Assembly: GCA_002314565.1 (NCBI GenBank)
Contig: DCGL01000119.1
Span: 1-5,590, forward strand
DNA from: Clostridiales bacterium UBA1779
GTDB lineage: Bacteria > Bacillota > Clostridia > Oscillospirales > CAG-272
Reading direction: 5' to 3'
DNA length: 5,590 nucleotides
Positions 1 through 5,590 of this stretch are shown one piece after another. The notes beneath the pieces are model-generated. The model saw nothing but the letters and a program-made list of their open reading frames with translations. It searched no databases and was not told the origin of the DNA. Position 1 is the first letter of the stretch. Each line of letters starts with the position of its first letter. The position numbers and the translations under genes are program-made.

Positions 1-18
1 TTTAATTGAGTACTTTAG

Positions 19-60
19 GGCAAAACGGCGGCGCGGTTTGCCGCAGAGGGGCAATTTGCC
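19..60. repeat. Cluster of short palindromes upstream of the operon
   Basis: This GC-rich intergenic stretch holds several short inverted repeats. GCGG at 33-36 pairs with CCGC at 41-44 around a TTTG loop. GGCAA at 50-54 mirrors TTGCC at 56-60. GGCAAA at 19-24 can pair with TTTGCC at either 37-42 or 55-60, which are direct copies of each other (TTTGCCG at 37-43 and 55-61). Together with the long hairpin that follows, it looks like a structured intergenic repeat rather than a gene. It lies upstream of the predicted promoter, so it would not be part of the leader of the downstream operon. Whether it recurs in the genome cannot be seen here. Confidence 0.5.
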
Positions 61-100
61 GGCGACTGTTAAAAAAGTCGATGACTTTTTTAACATCGCC
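61..100. terminator. Long hairpin, probable terminator of an upstream gene or part of a repeat
   Basis: GTTAAAAAAGTC at 68-79 and GACTTTTTTAAC at 83-94 are perfect reverse complements around a GAT loop. The pairing continues with T67-A95 and, after a single bulged C66, with GGCGA 61-65 against TCGCC 96-100, giving 18 base pairs in all. The A6/T6 runs lie inside the stem, so it could stop transcription in either direction, but it lacks a separate U tract after a GC stem. It ends 15 bases before the -35 box, consistent with insulating the operon from whatever lies upstream. Confidence 0.55.
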
Positions 101-115
101 TTTTATCACTTTTCA

Positions 116-144
116 TTGAGATATTTTGATTTTTATGATATAAT
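116..144 (+). promoter_or_regulatory. Sigma-A type promoter of the transporter-pncB-nadE-nadD operon
   Basis: TTGAGA at 116-121 (5 of 6 to TTGACA) and a perfect TATAAT at 139-144 are separated by exactly 17 bases. The bases before the -10 box read TGA, which makes an extended -10 (TGnTATAAT). Transcription should begin near 151, leaving a leader of only about 23 bases. That is too short for a riboswitch, so any control would have to act at the DNA level. An AT-rich imperfect palindrome sits over the expected start point. Confidence 0.8.
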
Positions 145-164
145 TAAATAAGTTTAACTAAATT

Positions 165-169
165 GAGGT
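165..169 (+). promoter_or_regulatory. Ribosome binding site of the IIC-like gene
   Basis: GAGGT at 165-169 lies 4 bases before the ATG at 174. It supports that start codon, which also fits the usual N-terminus of this family. Confidence 0.7.
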
Positions 170-173
170 TGAT

Positions 174-1247
174 ATGTCAAAGTTCGGGGACTTTCTGAAG
201 AAAAAAGACATAATTTTTTCATGGAAACGGTATGGAATTGATGCGCTCGGGGCGATGGCGCAGGGGCTTTTCTGCTCGCTGCTCATCGGAACGATAATCA
301 AGACCTTCGGTCAGCAGGCAAACGTTCAGATACTGACGGACATCGGTGCTTACGCGATGGCTGTGTCGGGACCTGCTATGGCCGTTGCCATCGGATATGC
401 TCTCAAGGCAAGCCCTATGGTGCTGTTTTCACTGGCTGCAGTCGGTTATGCCGCAAACGCCGAAGGCGGAGCCGGAGGTCCGCTTGCGGTTCTGATAATT
501 GCGATTATTGCCGCTGAGTGCGGCAAGCTCGTTTCGAAAGAAACGAAGGTGGATATACTCGTCACACCCGGTGTAACGATTCTCGTCGGAATACTTCTTG
601 CAAAGCTAATAGCTCCTCCAATCGGAACGGCCGCAAGTGCTTTCGGCATACTCATCGACAACGCAACGAAGCTTCAGCCCTTCCTTATGGGCATCGTCGT
701 TTCCGTTCTTGTCGGTATCGCTCTTACTCTTCCGATTTCATCCGCCGCCATCTGCTCGGTTCTGGGCCTTACCGGCCTTGCCGGAGGAGCCGCAGTTGCT
801 GGCTGCTGCGCCCAGATGATCGGCTTTGCCGTTATATCTTACCGTGAAAACAAGGTCGGAGGCCTGATTTCACAGGGGCTCGGTACCTCGATGCTTCAGA
901 TGCCCAATATTATGAAAAATCCCAGAATTTGGATTGCCCCGACTCTTGCTTCGGCAATAACGGGTCCCGTTGCCACCTGCCTGTTCAGACTTGAAATGAA
1001 CGGAGCCGCAATAAATTCCGGAATGGGAACCTGCGGTATGTGCGGTCCCATCGGCGTCATCACAGGCTGGTTTGCTCCTTCCGAAGGTGCAATTGAAAGA
1101 GGCGCCGCGACCATCAGCCCCGGCTTTACCGACTGGCTCGGACTTGTGCTTATCTGCATCATCCTGCCGGCTGCGCTTTCCTTCGTCTTTGACCTGATTC
1201 TGAGAAAACTCGGCTGGGTAAAAGACGGCGATATGAAACTCGGCTGA
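174..1247 (+). CDS. Stand-alone PTS IIC-like membrane protein (PfoR type)
   Basis: A 357-residue, very hydrophobic protein with roughly eight to ten membrane segments, for example near residues 26-46, 58-76, 102-114, 129-147 and 168-190. The N-terminal pattern KRYGIDALGAMAQGLF and the late motif GMGTCGMCGPIG fit the stand-alone PTS_EIIC_2 family (PfoR, COG3641), whose usual length is about 350 residues, so it appears complete. No EIIA or EIIB domain is fused or encoded nearby, so phosphotransfer-coupled sugar uptake is doubtful. The family's substrate is not established; the founding name comes from a Clostridium perfringens toxin-regulation locus. It is the first gene after the promoter and is followed within 28 bases by pncB, which suggests a role linked to NAD precursor supply (inference). 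Cysteines C211-C212 and C287-x-x-C290 stand out. Family assignment is fairly sure, function is not. Confidence 0.85.
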   Translation: MSKFGDFLKKKDIIFSWKRYGIDALGAMAQGLFCSLLIGTIIKTFGQQANVQILTDIGAYAMAVSGPAMAVAIGYALKASPMVLFSLAAVGYAANAEGGAGGPLAVLIIAIIAAECGKLVSKETKVDILVTPGVTILVGILLAKLIAPPIGTAASAFGILIDNATKLQPFLMGIVVSVLVGIALTLPISSAAICSVLGLTGLAGGAAVAGCCAQMIGFAVISYRENKVGGLISQGLGTSMLQMPNIMKNPRIWIAPTLASAITGPVATCLFRLEMNGAAINSGMGTCGMCGPIGVITGWFAPSEGAIERGAATISPGFTDWLGLVLICIILPAALSFVFDLILRKLGWVKDGDMKLG

Positions 1248-1275
1248 TGCTAAATTTTCAACAACGGTGATTATT

Positions 1276-2502
1276 ATGGAACAGATTATAAAAAGCTTAC
1301 TTGAAACCGATGCCTATAAATTCTCAATGGGTCAGGGCATCTACCACAATTTCAGCGGATACAAGACGACCTGGGCCTTCAAGTGCCGCAACGAAAACGT
1401 ATTTTTCACGCCGGAAATGGTTGAGGAAATCAAACGTCAGATTTTCCTTTTCTGCACCCTTCGTTTTACTGAGCCGGAGCTCGAATATCTCAATTCAATC
1501 AGATGGATAAAGGGCTCATACGTGGATTTCCTGCGCCTGTGGCAGCCGAGATACAACGATTTCGATATCAGCACTGACGCGCCCTGCGGACTGAAGCTTG
1601 AAACGAGAGGCACCTGGCTTAATACTTCAATGTACGAAATTCCGACTCTTGCCATCATAAACGAAGTCTATTTCAGAATGGCCTACGATTACGGAAAGCT
1701 CTTCGACAGCTTTATAGAAAGACTTGAAACGAAAATAGCAAAGCTGAAAGTAGGGGAATTCAAGATAGGCTCCTTCTCGGAATTCGGTCTGCGCCGCCGC
1801 CTTTCGGGCGAAGCGCAGGAGCTCGCCGTGAAGAGGCTGAAGGAAGAAAGCTTTTCGGGCTCCGTCTTCGCGGGAACTTCAAACGTATATCTTGCAAAGA
1901 AATACAACGTAAAACCCATCGGAACCATGGCTCATGAGTGGATTATGTGCGTAGGTCAGGGCAATCAGCGCCACAATCCGGCCTATTCCAACTGGTTTGC
2001 TCTTGACGCCTGGGTCAAAGAGTACGGAGTCCTCAACGGCACGGCACTTACGGATACCGTAACGACCGCCTGCTTCCTCAAGGATTTCCAGCTGACCTAT
2101 GCCACACTCTTCAGCGGAGTCCGCCACGACAGCGGAGACCCCTTCGTCTGGGGAGAGCGCATGCTTGAACACTACAAATCCCTCGGAATCGATCCGGAAA
2201 CCAAGACTCTTCTTTTCTCGGACAGCCTGAATTTTGAAAAGGCAACCGAAATTTACGCAAGATTCCGCGGTCGCTGCCGCGTTGCCTTCGGCATCGGAAC
2301 TTATCTTGCAAACGACACCTGCGTTCCCCCTCTCAATATCGTTATGAAAACCGTAAAATGCAACTCAACCGACGTCGCGAAGCTTTCGGACGACCCCGGC
2401 AAGGGTATGTGTCAGAACGGAGAGTACGTTCACTATCTCAAGAGATGTATAGAGTGGCGTATGTCACACTGCGAGAACGAAAACAACTCGCTTCACGTTT
2501 AA
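1276..2502 (+). CDS. pncB: Nicotinate phosphoribosyltransferase
   Basis: Cytoplasmic enzyme that joins nicotinate and PRPP, with ATP hydrolysis, to give nicotinate mononucleotide: first step of the Preiss-Handler salvage route. The 408-residue length matches the short Escherichia/Salmonella-type enzyme. Family marks are ETDAYKFSMGQ near the N-terminus, GTMAHEW with H220 at the place of the autophosphorylated histidine (His219 in Salmonella), RHDSGDP at 283-289, FSDSLN and the phosphate-binding FGIGT. The C-terminal block VAKLSDDPGKGM is normal; a short Asn/Glu-rich tail follows it. The ATG at 1276 is chosen because GGTGA at 1266-1270 sits 5 bases upstream as a ribosome site; an in-frame GTG at 1267 overlaps that site and would add three residues. 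It lies 28 bases after the transporter gene and 69 before nadE. Confidence 0.96.
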   Translation: MEQIIKSLLETDAYKFSMGQGIYHNFSGYKTTWAFKCRNENVFFTPEMVEEIKRQIFLFCTLRFTEPELEYLNSIRWIKGSYVDFLRLWQPRYNDFDISTDAPCGLKLETRGTWLNTSMYEIPTLAIINEVYFRMAYDYGKLFDSFIERLETKIAKLKVGEFKIGSFSEFGLRRRLSGEAQELAVKRLKEESFSGSVFAGTSNVYLAKKYNVKPIGTMAHEWIMCVGQGNQRHNPAYSNWFALDAWVKEYGVLNGTALTDTVTTACFLKDFQLTYATLFSGVRHDSGDPFVWGERMLEHYKSLGIDPETKTLLFSDSLNFEKATEIYARFRGRCRVAFGIGTYLANDTCVPPLNIVMKTVKCNSTDVAKLSDDPGKGMCQNGEYVHYLKRCIEWRMSHCENENNSLHV

Positions 2503-2537
2503 ATCCGTATCTGAAAGTTTGCTTGTTTCACGTCCGA

Positions 2538-2557
2538 TTTGTGCCAGTCGGCGCAAA
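2538..2557 (+). other. Small hairpin ahead of nadE
   Basis: TTTGTGCC at 2538-2545 pairs with GGCGCAAA at 2550-2557 around an AGTC loop: eight base pairs including one U-G wobble. No U tract follows, so it is unlikely to be a terminator. It ends just before the purine-rich GGGAAGAAAGGA at 2560-2571, which serves as nadE ribosome site, and could protect a processed 3' end or tune translation. The rest of the pncB-nadE gap shows nothing else convincing. Confidence 0.45.
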
Positions 2558-2571
2558 GTGGGAAGAAAGGA

Positions 2572-3345
2572 ATGGATTTTCTTATGAATCAGTATCTTGA
2601 AAATTATCTCAAAGAAAGAGATTACAATCTCATAGCTTACAAGGCAGTTCAGTTCGTACGCGAATGGTTTGAAAAGAACGGTCCCGACGCCCCTGCCGTA
2701 ATCGGCATTTCAGGAGGCAAGGATTCAAGCGTGACTGCTGCCATCTGTGCCAAGGCTCTCGGCCGCGACAGAGTAATGGGAGTTATGATGCCAAACAACT
2801 CCCAGTCAGACATCGACGTTTCCCGACGGCTCGTTGAATATCTCGGCATACCCCACACAGAAATCAACATAAAGGACGGCTACGACGGAATTATGAACTC
2901 CATCTCCGCAGCCGGCTTCGATCCTTCCGAGCAGGCAAGAATCAATCTCGGTCCGCGTGTCAGAATGGCTCTGCTCTACGCCGTTTCACAGAGCATAAAC
3001 GGCCGAGTTTCCTGCAACGGCAACCGCTCCGAAAGATACGTAGGCTACTTCACAAGCTACGGCGACGGGGCCGGGGACTTTTCCCTGCTTGCAAATCTCA
3101 CGGTTCACGAGGTACGCGCAGTCGGAACTGCTCTCGGGCTTCCCGATGAGTTCGTTTATAAGGCTCCTGCCGACGGCCTTTCCGGAAAAACAGACGAGGA
3201 CAGACTCGGCTTTACGTATGAAACGCTTGACACTTACATTCTGACCGGTCGCTGCGACGATGCCGAAGCAAAGGCGAAAATCGACGCAAAGCACAAGGCC
3301 AATCTCTTCAAACTCAGTCCCATCACTCAGTTCACCTTCGAATGA
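2572..3345 (+). CDS. nadE: NAD synthetase, ammonia-dependent
   Basis: Cytoplasmic enzyme that activates deamido-NAD with ATP and amidates it to NAD, the last step of the pathway. The protein is a single adenine-nucleotide alpha-hydrolase-type synthetase domain of 257 residues, without the N-terminal glutaminase domain of the long form, so ammonia is the expected nitrogen donor. The PP-loop SGGKDSS is at residues 47-53; later family blocks are SERYVGYFTSYGDGAGDF, NLTVHEVRAVG, PADGLSGKTDED and LGFTYETLDTYI. Start is uncertain: ATG 2572 is preceded by GGAAG six bases upstream but AAAGGA directly abuts it, while ATG 2584 has AAAGGA 12 bases upstream and would give 253 residues; an in-frame TTG at 2539 falls in a hairpin and is unlikely. 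The stop overlaps the nadD start as ATGA, implying coupled translation. Confidence 0.95.
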   Translation: MDFLMNQYLENYLKERDYNLIAYKAVQFVREWFEKNGPDAPAVIGISGGKDSSVTAAICAKALGRDRVMGVMMPNNSQSDIDVSRRLVEYLGIPHTEINIKDGYDGIMNSISAAGFDPSEQARINLGPRVRMALLYAVSQSINGRVSCNGNRSERYVGYFTSYGDGAGDFSLLANLTVHEVRAVGTALGLPDEFVYKAPADGLSGKTDEDRLGFTYETLDTYILTGRCDDAEAKAKIDAKHKANLFKLSPITQFTFE

Positions 3346-3944
3346 AGATACTGATTTACGGCGGCAGCTTCAATCCCCCGCACCTCGGTCATTTCAATAT
3401 CGCCAAAGCCGCTTTCGATTTTCTGAACCCCGACAGATTTCTGATAATTCCTGCCAATATCCCGCCTCACAAAATGATGGACGCAGACAGTCCGACTCCC
3501 GTGCAGCGGCTTGAAATGTGCAAGCTTGCCTTTGGGGGACTTACAGACGACTGCCGTGTTGAAATATCCGACCTTGAGCTGCAGAGAGAAGGCAAAAGTT
3601 ATACGGTTTATACACTTGAAGAACTTCACCTCGAATTTCCCCAAGACGAGCTGTTTCTGCTCATAGGTTCGGACTCCTTCTTCGATTTTGAAAAATGGTA
3701 CCGTTTTGAAGACATAATGAAACTCTGCACTTTGTGCGTTTCAGCCCGTGAAAACGGCATTCAGGACCGTCTTTTTGATCAAAAAAAGGAGTTCGAAACC
3801 CGATATTCGGCAAAATCCGTTATTATTCCCTCAATTCCGCTTGAGGCAAGTTCAAGCTCTTTCAGGCAGAGTCCGGGTAATACGGCACTTTTGTCCCCCG
3901 CAGTTTCGGACTATATTCACTGTAACAAACTATATAAAACATAA
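3342..3944 (+). CDS. nadD: Nicotinate-nucleotide adenylyltransferase
   Basis: Cytoplasmic enzyme that transfers AMP from ATP to nicotinate mononucleotide, giving deamido-NAD, the substrate of NadE. It is a complete 200-residue member of the nucleotidyltransferase family: the HxGH signature is in GGSFNPPHLGH at residues 7-17, followed by IPANIPPHK (substrate loop), QRLEMCKLAF, and LLIGSDSFFDFEKWYRFEDI typical of NadD. The late ATP-binding signature, usually (I/V)SST-x-(I/V)R, appears as ASSSSFR, a conservative variant. The start codon overlaps the nadE stop by four bases and there is no separate strong ribosome site, so translation is probably coupled to nadE. In many Firmicutes nadD sits beside yqeK, rsfS or obg; here none of these follows, and the gene is grouped with the other salvage enzymes instead. 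Confidence 0.95.
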   Translation: MKILIYGGSFNPPHLGHFNIAKAAFDFLNPDRFLIIPANIPPHKMMDADSPTPVQRLEMCKLAFGGLTDDCRVEISDLELQREGKSYTVYTLEELHLEFPQDELFLLIGSDSFFDFEKWYRFEDIMKLCTLCVSARENGIQDRLFDQKKEFETRYSAKSVIIPSIPLEASSSSFRQSPGNTALLSPAVSDYIHCNKLYKT

Positions 3945-3950
3945 AAGGAG
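3943..3950 (+). promoter_or_regulatory. Ribosome binding site of the lipoprotein gene
   Basis: AAAAGGAG at 3943-3950 overlaps the nadD stop codon and lies 11 bases ahead of the ATG at 3962. The match to the 16S tail is strong although the spacing is a little long. Confidence 0.7.
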
Positions 3951-3961
3951 ACACAAGGCAA

Positions 3962-5422
3962 ATGAAAACCGCAAGAACACTTTCGCTCATCCTTGCAATT
4001 CTTATGATTTGCACAGCACTCGTATCCTGCTCTGACGCAGCTACACAGGCCGAGACCACAACCGAAGCTGCTCCCATCGCAACCACTGCCGTTGTTACCG
4101 AAGATGTGACGACCGAGACTCCGGCCGTTACCGTTGCCATCGAAAAACTCTCAACCGGCGATACTCCTCTGAACTACAATATGCTGGTCAGAGCAAACCG
4201 CTATGCCTATCTCTATGCAGAGAACACTTCCGGAGAACTCATTTCAAATGCAGTATACACGAGAAACTGTTTTCTCGAAGAACAGTTCGGAATTGACATT
4301 ACGATTACCGAAGGAAAAGGAAGCGGTTCTGAGTCTGCAAACTTCACAACCTATCTCGCCGGCATGGATTCCGCTTACGACCTCGTCTGCTTTGACTACT
4401 GGTGGAACCTTGAACTGCAGGGCTATTTCACAAATCTTCTGAACTGTCAGGAAATCGACCCTGACGACTCCTGGTGGTATCAGGGATGGAATGACAACAT
4501 TACCATCAACAATCAGCTTTACTCCATAGTCGGAGACGCCAACCTTGAAATGCTTGAAAATCTCGAAGCCATGTTCTTCAACAAGGAAATGGCAACAGAC
4601 TTAAAGCTTGATTTATATGCAGACGTCAAGAACGGCAACTGGACTGTCGAGCGTCTGCTTGAAGTATCGGCTTCAGCAGCTGCAAACCTCGATGATGCAG
4701 ATAAAACCAACGATGTTTACGGTGCCCTTTTCGACAAGCACTCAGTAGTAAGCCAGCTCTTCTCATGCGGTCTCAAGCTTTCCGAAAAAACGTCTGAAGG
4801 CCTTTATTCAATCGAAAACTGCGGCGGCGACAACAGCGTAAACATTACCTCGGTTGTCACGTCTATGATTCAGAACGTCGCCATCAATTACGCCGATCAG
4901 ACTGCAAGAGCACGTGACTTTACAGCCTTTAAGGAAAGACGTGCCATGATTTACGCAACAGCCCTCTATCTCGGACAGTCACTTCGCGCAGCTTCCCTTG
5001 ATTTCGATTACGGAATCATTCCCTCTCCGAAGCTGAACAAGGATTCCGAATACATTTCAACTCCTTACGGAGTATCCGTATTTGCAATTCCGGTCAATGC
5101 CAAGAGCATTCACAACTCCGCCATCGTTCTCAACGCCATGAACTTCTACAGCTCAAACGACGACAATTCTCTCGTTCCCACCTTCTACGATCTCGTTCTG
5201 AAGTATCAGATAGCAAACTGCCCCGATGACGTTGAAAACCTTGATCTTATCAGAGATAAGGTATACGTTGACTTTGCATTCATTTACGACGTAGGACTCA
5301 TCAGCGTATTCAGAACTGCCGTTATCAACAATACTCCCATTTCTTCTGCACTCAAATCAACCGTGAAATCCGCGAAGAAGACTATGGAAAACCAGATATT
5401 CAAGTTCTATACGGAAAAATAA
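3962..5422 (+). CDS. Extracellular solute-binding lipoprotein (ABC type, family 1-like)
   Basis: A 486-residue secreted lipoprotein. The N-terminus has a Lys/Arg region, a hydrophobic core (residues 7-19) and a lipobox LVSC ending at C23, so signal peptidase II cleavage and membrane anchoring are expected. Residues 24-60 are a low-complexity Thr/Ala/Glu linker. The mature part resembles clostridial family 1 solute-binding proteins: YTRNCFLEEQFGIDITI, a YDLVCFDYWWN segment (W147, W148), LYSIVGDANLE and MFFNKEM (204-210) are typical of the fold, with aromatic residues that could line a ligand site. The ligand cannot be told. No ABC permease or ATPase gene accompanies it. It starts 17 bases after nadD, with no good promoter in the gap, and ends before a hairpin, so it is probably the last gene of the NAD operon. 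Family is fairly sure; role in NAD precursor uptake is speculative. Confidence 0.85.
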   Translation: MKTARTLSLILAILMICTALVSCSDAATQAETTTEAAPIATTAVVTEDVTTETPAVTVAIEKLSTGDTPLNYNMLVRANRYAYLYAENTSGELISNAVYTRNCFLEEQFGIDITITEGKGSGSESANFTTYLAGMDSAYDLVCFDYWWNLELQGYFTNLLNCQEIDPDDSWWYQGWNDNITINNQLYSIVGDANLEMLENLEAMFFNKEMATDLKLDLYADVKNGNWTVERLLEVSASAAANLDDADKTNDVYGALFDKHSVVSQLFSCGLKLSEKTSEGLYSIENCGGDNSVNITSVVTSMIQNVAINYADQTARARDFTAFKERRAMIYATALYLGQSLRAASLDFDYGIIPSPKLNKDSEYISTPYGVSVFAIPVNAKSIHNSAIVLNAMNFYSSNDDNSLVPTFYDLVLKYQIANCPDDVENLDLIRDKVYVDFAFIYDVGLISVFRTAVINNTPISSALKSTVKSAKKTMENQIFKFYTEK

Positions 5423-5426
5423 TTCA

Positions 5427-5471
5427 GAATAATAAGCCCTGAAAGTCAATGGCTTTCAGGGCTTATTATTC
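5427..5471 (+). terminator. Hairpin terminator after the lipoprotein gene
   Basis: Two perfect 19-base arms (5427-5445 and 5453-5471) flank a 7-base loop and begin 4 bases after the stop codon. The GC-rich core CCCTGAAAG/CTTTCAGGG is followed on the plus strand by CTTATTATT, a T-rich but interrupted tail. It is the likely end of the operon and could also act on transcripts from the opposite strand. Confidence 0.8.
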
Positions 5472-5518
5472 AAGATGACAAAAGCCCCCAACGCAAGTCT
5501 GGGATTCTCTGTCATCTT
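5472..5518. repeat. 47-base inverted-repeat intergenic element
   Basis: AAGATGACA at 5472-5480 and TGTCATCTT at 5510-5518 are perfect 9-base inverted repeats. Inside, CCCA at 5487-5490 pairs with TGGG at 5500-5503, giving a nested two-stem structure with a symmetric internal loop of 6 bases on each side. The minus strand reads as a short open stretch, DDRESQTCVGGFCHL. From memory, such short peptides are often predicted in intergenic parts of clostridial genomes, which would mean this is a dispersed repeat and not a gene; I could not check this. Confidence 0.55.
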
Positions 5519-5525
5519 AGCCCAA

Positions 5526-5562
5526 AAATAAAGCCCCGGTGATTTTCACCGGGGCTTTATTT
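5526..5562 (-). terminator. Intrinsic terminator of the minus-strand tRNA
   Basis: Arms 5526-5542 and 5546-5562 are perfectly complementary over 17 bases around a TTT loop, with a strong CCCCGGTGA/TCACCGGGG core. Read on the minus strand, the stem runs into a TTTATTTTT tail, which is canonical, and it begins at the last base of the tRNA CCA. On the plus strand the tail is only TTTATTT, so it is a better terminator for the tRNA but may also back up the operon terminator. Confidence 0.85.
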
Positions 5563-5590
5563 GGCGGAGAAGGAGAGATTTGAACTCTCG
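5562..5590 (-). tRNA. tRNA 3' end, probably tRNA-Ser (partial)
   Basis: On the minus strand the last 29 bases form a tRNA 3' end: T arm GAGAG / TTCAAAT / CTCTC (5573-5589), acceptor strand CTTCTCC (5566-5572), discriminator G (5565) and an encoded CCA (5562-5564). The D arm, anticodon and 5' half lie beyond the window edge, so the identity is not directly readable. A G discriminator with this acceptor matches serine tRNAs of Firmicutes as I remember them (for example a Bacillus tRNA-Ser ending in CTTCTCCGCCA); other G73 tRNAs are not excluded. Confidence 0.88.

Noticed and set aside
2..151. Open frame of 49 codons running in from the window edge and ending in TAA at 149-151
   Set aside because: It runs through the long hairpin and both promoter boxes, and its product is not recognisable. 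Probably a chance frame through a repeat, although a short upstream gene tail cannot be fully excluded without the preceding sequence.
145..173. Riboswitch (NAD or other) in the operon leader
   Set aside because: The predicted leader is only about 23 bases; the structured region 19-100 lies upstream of the promoter.
446..661. Open frames on the opposite strand or other frames within the IIC, pncB, nadE and lipoprotein genes
   Set aside because: They overlap well-supported genes, have no ribosome sites or recognisable domains, and are explained as shadows of codon use in the real frames.
1267..1275. GTG at 1267 as start of pncB
   Set aside because: It overlaps the GGTGA ribosome site that serves the ATG at 1276 and has no good site of its own.
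2539..2571. TTG at 2539 as start of nadE
   Set aside because: It lies within a hairpin stem, has no ribosome site before it, and adds residues (CQSAQSGKKG) that do not look like the family N-terminus.
3891..3936. Possible separate promoter for the lipoprotein gene inside the end of nadD (TTGTCC and TATATT or TATATA)
   Set aside because: The TTGTCC-TATATT spacing is 15 bases, and no decent -35 box stands at the right distance from TATATA. Not strong enough to call.
1..5590. CRISPR array, insertion sequence, phage or defence genes
   Set aside because: No spaced direct repeats, transposase or phage-like proteins are present; all sizeable genes are metabolic or transport genes with uniform codon use.

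Overview
The window looks like a chromosomal segment from a low-to-mid GC Firmicute of class Clostridia, probably a gut-type Oscillospirales/Ruminococcaceae-like organism. This is inferred from the protein style (stand-alone PfoR-like IIC membrane protein, Thr/Ala-rich lipoprotein SBP), the Bacillota-like promoter and Shine-Dalgarno sites, and the tRNA with an encoded CCA. No species is assigned.

Layout. Bases 1-173 hold no convincing gene. They contain a run of palindromes (about 19-60), a long near-perfect hairpin (61-100), then a near-consensus sigma-A promoter (116-144) with a short leader. From there five genes run in the same direction with small gaps: a stand-alone PTS-IIC/PfoR-type membrane protein (174-1247), pncB (1276-2502), nadE (2572-3345), nadD (3342-3944, overlapping nadE by 4 bases) and a solute-binding lipoprotein (3962-5422). 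A 19-bp hairpin (5427-5471) follows the last stop codon. Then come a 47-base inverted-repeat element (5472-5518), a 17-bp hairpin terminator (5526-5562) and the 3' end of a tRNA on the minus strand, probably tRNA-Ser, cut by the window edge.

How the genes work together. PncB turns nicotinate into nicotinate mononucleotide, NadD adenylates it to deamido-NAD, and NadE amidates that to NAD. The whole Preiss-Handler route from nicotinate to NAD is therefore in one transcription unit. The first gene encodes a membrane permease-like protein without any EIIA/EIIB partner, and the last an orphan solute-binding lipoprotein. The most interesting hypothesis here is that one or both serve uptake of a pyridine precursor; this rests on context only and is not shown by the sequence. 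No de novo NAD genes (nadABC), nicotinamidase or recognisable regulator gene lie in the window. Nothing seen amounts to a clearly new defence or mobile system; the remaining points of interest are the intergenic repeats at both ends.
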